Shown here: positions 4,517 to 6,980 of the stretch, in pieces
Numbering within the stretch: position 1 is the first letter of the stretch
Layout: the number at the start of each line of letters is the position of its first letter
From: Chloroflexi bacterium RBG_16_57_11
GTDB lineage: Bacteria; Chloroflexota; Anaerolineae; Anaerolineales; UBA4823
Length of the DNA stretch: 6,980 nucleotides
Reading direction: 5' to 3'
Assembly (NCBI GenBank): GCA_001795165.1
Contig: MGNS01000101.1
Location: 11,643-18,622, forward strand
Position numbers and translations under genes: made by a program
Notes under the pieces: generated by a model
Databases searched by the model: none
What the model saw: the letters and a program-made list of their open reading frames with translations, nothing else
Told to the model about the DNA's origin: nothing

Positions 4517-6980
4517 ATGAAGAAACAAATTCCTAAAGATAGGCGCTTACGAGCATTTGTGATAGACCGTAAGACCGGTCAACCCCTTCTCAATATTCCA
4601 ATTTTGGTAAATGCGGAGTTGAAGAGGGGTAAACAAGTCCCCCTGGGGGTATTAGTATCAGATCACGCCGGATTTGTATCTTTTGATCTGGAACCACTCA
4701 GGGAAGCGTATGAAGATGTTGAGCATATCTGGATATGCCGGCTGGGGGATGAAGGCAATAAAATTGACGCACTCGATATCTACCAACTTGCTCCTGGCTT
4801 AAGGGGCGTTCCCATCCTCGCCGATCCCCTGCCCAAATGTCAATATTTATCGCGGAATGAATGGCTGGCCGAACAGGGTATTGATCCTTACAAGGTCTTT
4901 TATTCTTTCCGCTCAGTCGTTACCAACCCAAGCGCGCGCGTAGGCGAAGGCGGATGCGAGATTTTGTTGCCAAGCAACTCAGCAACCCATATATTCCGAT
5001 TCAGACAAGTCATACGGACAATTGGGTCATATGAGAATATTATTCAGCCAATGGAAACCGCCGATGGGAGTACAATCGTTGATTTACCTGAAGGGATGCG
5101 CTTAGCGCGCGGTTATGTCTATGAATACAAAGTAACCTGGTATCCCCTGGGGCACTCGCTCGGCCAATTGCTCTACAGTCTTCCCCTTGCCCCATGTGAG
5201 TCGGTTAACTTAGCCGTGATTGACTGGTCACGCAGAGATGAAGGTGCGCGCTTCGAAGATACAACGTGCAGTGAAAGGCTCATCCACAACCAGAGACGCG
5301 ACCGGATGATCGAAGAGACCGTCAAGGCCAGCTTAACGGAATGGCAAGGGGGCGGGTCTTTTATGGCCGGGCACGCAGGCGCCGGGTCATTCGATCTTGG
5401 TGGAATTTTATCCCTTGGCGCTGCTGATGCAATGGGGGGCAGTTATTCGTCCTCAGGCGGTGAGCGCGAGCTGGCAGCCACGAATGTCCAGAGGCTATCC
5501 GATAATATCGAGCAAAAGAGCACAGCAATCAGAAACCTGCGGAGCACCGTGATCACACAAATATCTCAGCAGGAACACGAGAGCATTGAAACTCGTACTG
5601 TGACCAATCACAACCACTGCCACGCATTGACTGTTCTTTACTATGAGGTGCTCCGGCACTATCGTGTCATAACCGAATGTGTGAGCAGACAAAGAGTTTA
5701 TTTTGTTGATTATGATGTAAGAAGATTCGACCGAAAGATCGCATTCTGCCAGCGTACAATATTAGAACGTGTGCTTCTCGACCCCAGGTTACGTGATTGT
5801 TTTGACCCCATCGAGAGACTGCTTTATTGCACGCCTGAACGACTCCTGGCCGAGGTCGAAGCTGGTGATCGTGCAGAACAGCCGTTTATCGAGGAACTCC
5901 TTATTTCCATCACAACTGAAGATGGCACAGACGGAGATGTCGTGTTTTTGCTAGATTTGGCAGATGGCAGTGTTTTGACAAATGACATGGGTCATACTGG
6001 ATTCGATGATGAAGGAGATAGGCATAGAGAGACGTGGAAACCTGAGGGCGAGATTCGTCCCACAGCGATCAAGCGAGTTGGTTTCAGAGTAAAACTTGAT
6101 TTTGCTGAAGGAGAATGGCGGGCGAGAAAACTGCGAGTAAGGTACAAGTTATCCGGTGAAGAAGAAACCTATATTTTGTACGACAAAGAAGGTAAGGAAA
6201 ACTTCAAGCCCTTGGAAGATGATGGCGACGAATGGTGGGATACTGTGGAAGTCCAGCCAAATGGGCAGCTCGACCAAGCCGAAGCGCGCCTGCGTGAAAG
6301 AGTAAAATCTGATCAGTGTTGTGCGGATCGGTTGGTCAGTCACCTCAACTGTCATAAGGTATATTACTGGAATGTAATCTGGCTGTTCGAAGACCCCAAC
6401 GAACGAGCGTATCGCTTGAGTACCGAGAGTCCTTACAAGGAAGCTCGGCTATTGGGATATATTGAGAACCGCCCTGTCGGCGCATTTGGCGACGACATAG
6501 CATTCCCTGAACTTGGCAGCAAGCCAGAGCCTGCTACAGACGAAAACGGTGACCCGATCGACCCAGTTATCAATTTTGTTGCCCTCCCCGTCCACGGCGT
6601 TTTTGCTGAAGCGCAGCTCGGACATTGCAACGCCTGCGAAGAACGGGATATTACACGATTCTGGGATTGGTCTGAGTCGCCCTGCCCCGAAAGGGCACCA
6701 GAGATCGCCCCCATCGTGGCCGGGTCTCGGGCCCAGGAGTTAAACTTACAGCCATCAACGATGCCGAGCCCGGTTGTCAATATCGTCAATCCACCTGCAG
6801 CTCCTGATCCGACAGGGCTTGTGGCAGCGATGGACCTGCTTGCAACTTCCAATATCTTTCGTGATATGTCTGGACTGAAAGAACTCTCCGACCTCCTTCA
6901 AAAGCTCTCGGAGGGCGCAGTCAACCTTGCTCAAGCCCGGACAAAAGCCCAACAGATCTTGGGCCAACAGCAACAAGGCG
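4517..6980 (+). CDS. Large multidomain protein of unknown function (C-terminus outside the window)
   Basis: I do not recognise a named family. The frame is open for 821 codons up to the window edge, starting at an ATG with AGAGG five bases ahead. Residues about 8-60 look like a transthyretin/carboxypeptidase-regulatory beta-sandwich (AFVIDRKTGQPLLNIPI, then SDHAGFVSFDL). Residues 125-235 are beta-rich, with YKVTWYPLGHSLGQLLYSLP (204-223). A Gly/Ser-rich stretch (278-315) precedes a polar helical stretch (about 318-362). A His/Cys cluster HNHCH (365-369) leads into LTVLYYEVLRHYR (371-383). Residues about 457-555 could be a PLAT-like beta-sandwich, with GTDGDVVFLLDLADGSVLTN and later WRARKLRVRYK. 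Then come CC (601-602), AFGDDIAFPEL (656-666), HCNACE (703-708) with DITRFWDWSESP (711-722), and a Pro-rich then Gln-rich tail (from about 724). There is no signal peptide or membrane helix, and at least 16 cysteines, so a cytoplasmic site or a leaderless export route is likely. Its codons are more AT-rich than those of the left block. Confidence 0.88.
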   Translation, partial: MKKQIPKDRRLRAFVIDRKTGQPLLNIPILVNAELKRGKQVPLGVLVSDHAGFVSFDLEPLREAYEDVEHIWICRLGDEGNKIDALDIYQLAPGLRGVPILADPLPKCQYLSRNEWLAEQGIDPYKVFYSFRSVVTNPSARVGEGGCEILLPSNSATHIFRFRQVIRTIGSYENIIQPMETADGSTIVDLPEGMRLARGYVYEYKVTWYPLGHSLGQLLYSLPLAPCESVNLAVIDWSRRDEGARFEDTTCSERLIHNQRRDRMIEETVKASLTEWQGGGSFMAGHAGAGSFDLGGILSLGAADAMGGSYSSSGGERELAATNVQRLSDNIEQKSTAIRNLRSTVITQISQQEHESIETRTVTNHNHCHALTVLYYEVLRHYRVITECVSRQRVYFVDYDVRRFDRKIAFCQRTILERVLLDPRLRDCFDPIERLLYCTPERLLAEVEAGDRAEQPFIEELLISITTEDGTDGDVVFLLDLADGSVLTNDMGHTGFDDEGDRHRETWKPEGEIRPTAIKRVGFRVKLDFAEGEWRARKLRVRYKLSGEEETYILYDKEGKENFKPLEDDGDEWWDTVEVQPNGQLDQAEARLRERVKSDQCCADRLVSHLNCHKVYYWNVIWLFEDPNERAYRLSTESPYKEARLLGYIENRPVGAFGDDIAFPELGSKPEPATDENGDPIDPVINFVALPVHGVFAEAQLGHCNACEERDITRFWDWSESPCPERAPEIAPIVAGSRAQELNLQPSTMPSPVVNIVNPPAAPDPTGLVAAMDLLATSNIFRDMSGLKELSDLLQKLSEGAVNLAQARTKAQQILGQQQQG

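Noticed and set aside
5495..6976. Minus-strand and plus-strand short frames within the large right-hand gene
   Set aside because: They are shadows of the 821-codon open frame, which has a good start site and consistent coding character.

Overview
The window looks like a bacterial chromosome segment with moderately GC-rich genes. The gene families suggest a Chloroflexota-type organism (for example Anaerolineae-like), but this is an impression from protein style, not a proof. There is no rRNA, tRNA, CRISPR array, complete insertion sequence or phage gene. Both edge genes are cut by the window. Neither has a stop (left gene) or an end (right gene) inside it, although both read through without interruption.

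Left block (1-2589, minus strand): a signalling pair. First in transcription order is a 437-residue GAF plus PP2C/SpoIIE (RsbU-type) serine phosphatase. It is followed after 47 bases by a Ser/Thr protein kinase whose catalytic domain is fused to a P-loop ATPase module of the AAA_16 type. All catalytic motifs are visible in both. A plausible sigma70 promoter (2654-2682) lies ahead of the phosphatase. Upstream of it are a 6-bp-arm inverted repeat, two near-identical 11-bp direct repeats 22 bp apart and a 13-bp palindrome. These are candidates for operator or activator sites.

Middle block (2796-3875, minus strand): three small genes. They are a DUF2277 protein, a DUF1905/YdeI-OmdA protein, and a short helix-hairpin-helix protein resembling the RNA polymerase alpha C-terminal domain. 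The last two are separated by 4 bases and look translationally coupled.

Junction (3876-4516): no intact gene. A decayed C-terminal fragment of an alpha/beta hydrolase (3953 to about 4165, minus) is recognisable, with one internal frameshift. The rest is a more AT-rich stretch with a TATAAT box, a G-run and a perfect 12-bp palindrome, leading into the right-hand gene.

Right block (4517-6980, plus strand): one long open reading frame, 821 codons and still open at the window end. I do not recognise it as a named family. It has a transthyretin/carboxypeptidase-regulatory-like beta-sandwich at the N-terminus, a Gly/Ser-rich segment followed by a helical stretch, a His/Cys cluster, a region that could be a PLAT-like beta-sandwich, a CxxC motif and a Pro/Gln-rich tail. 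It has no signal peptide and many cysteines. This is the most likely place for undescribed biology in the window.
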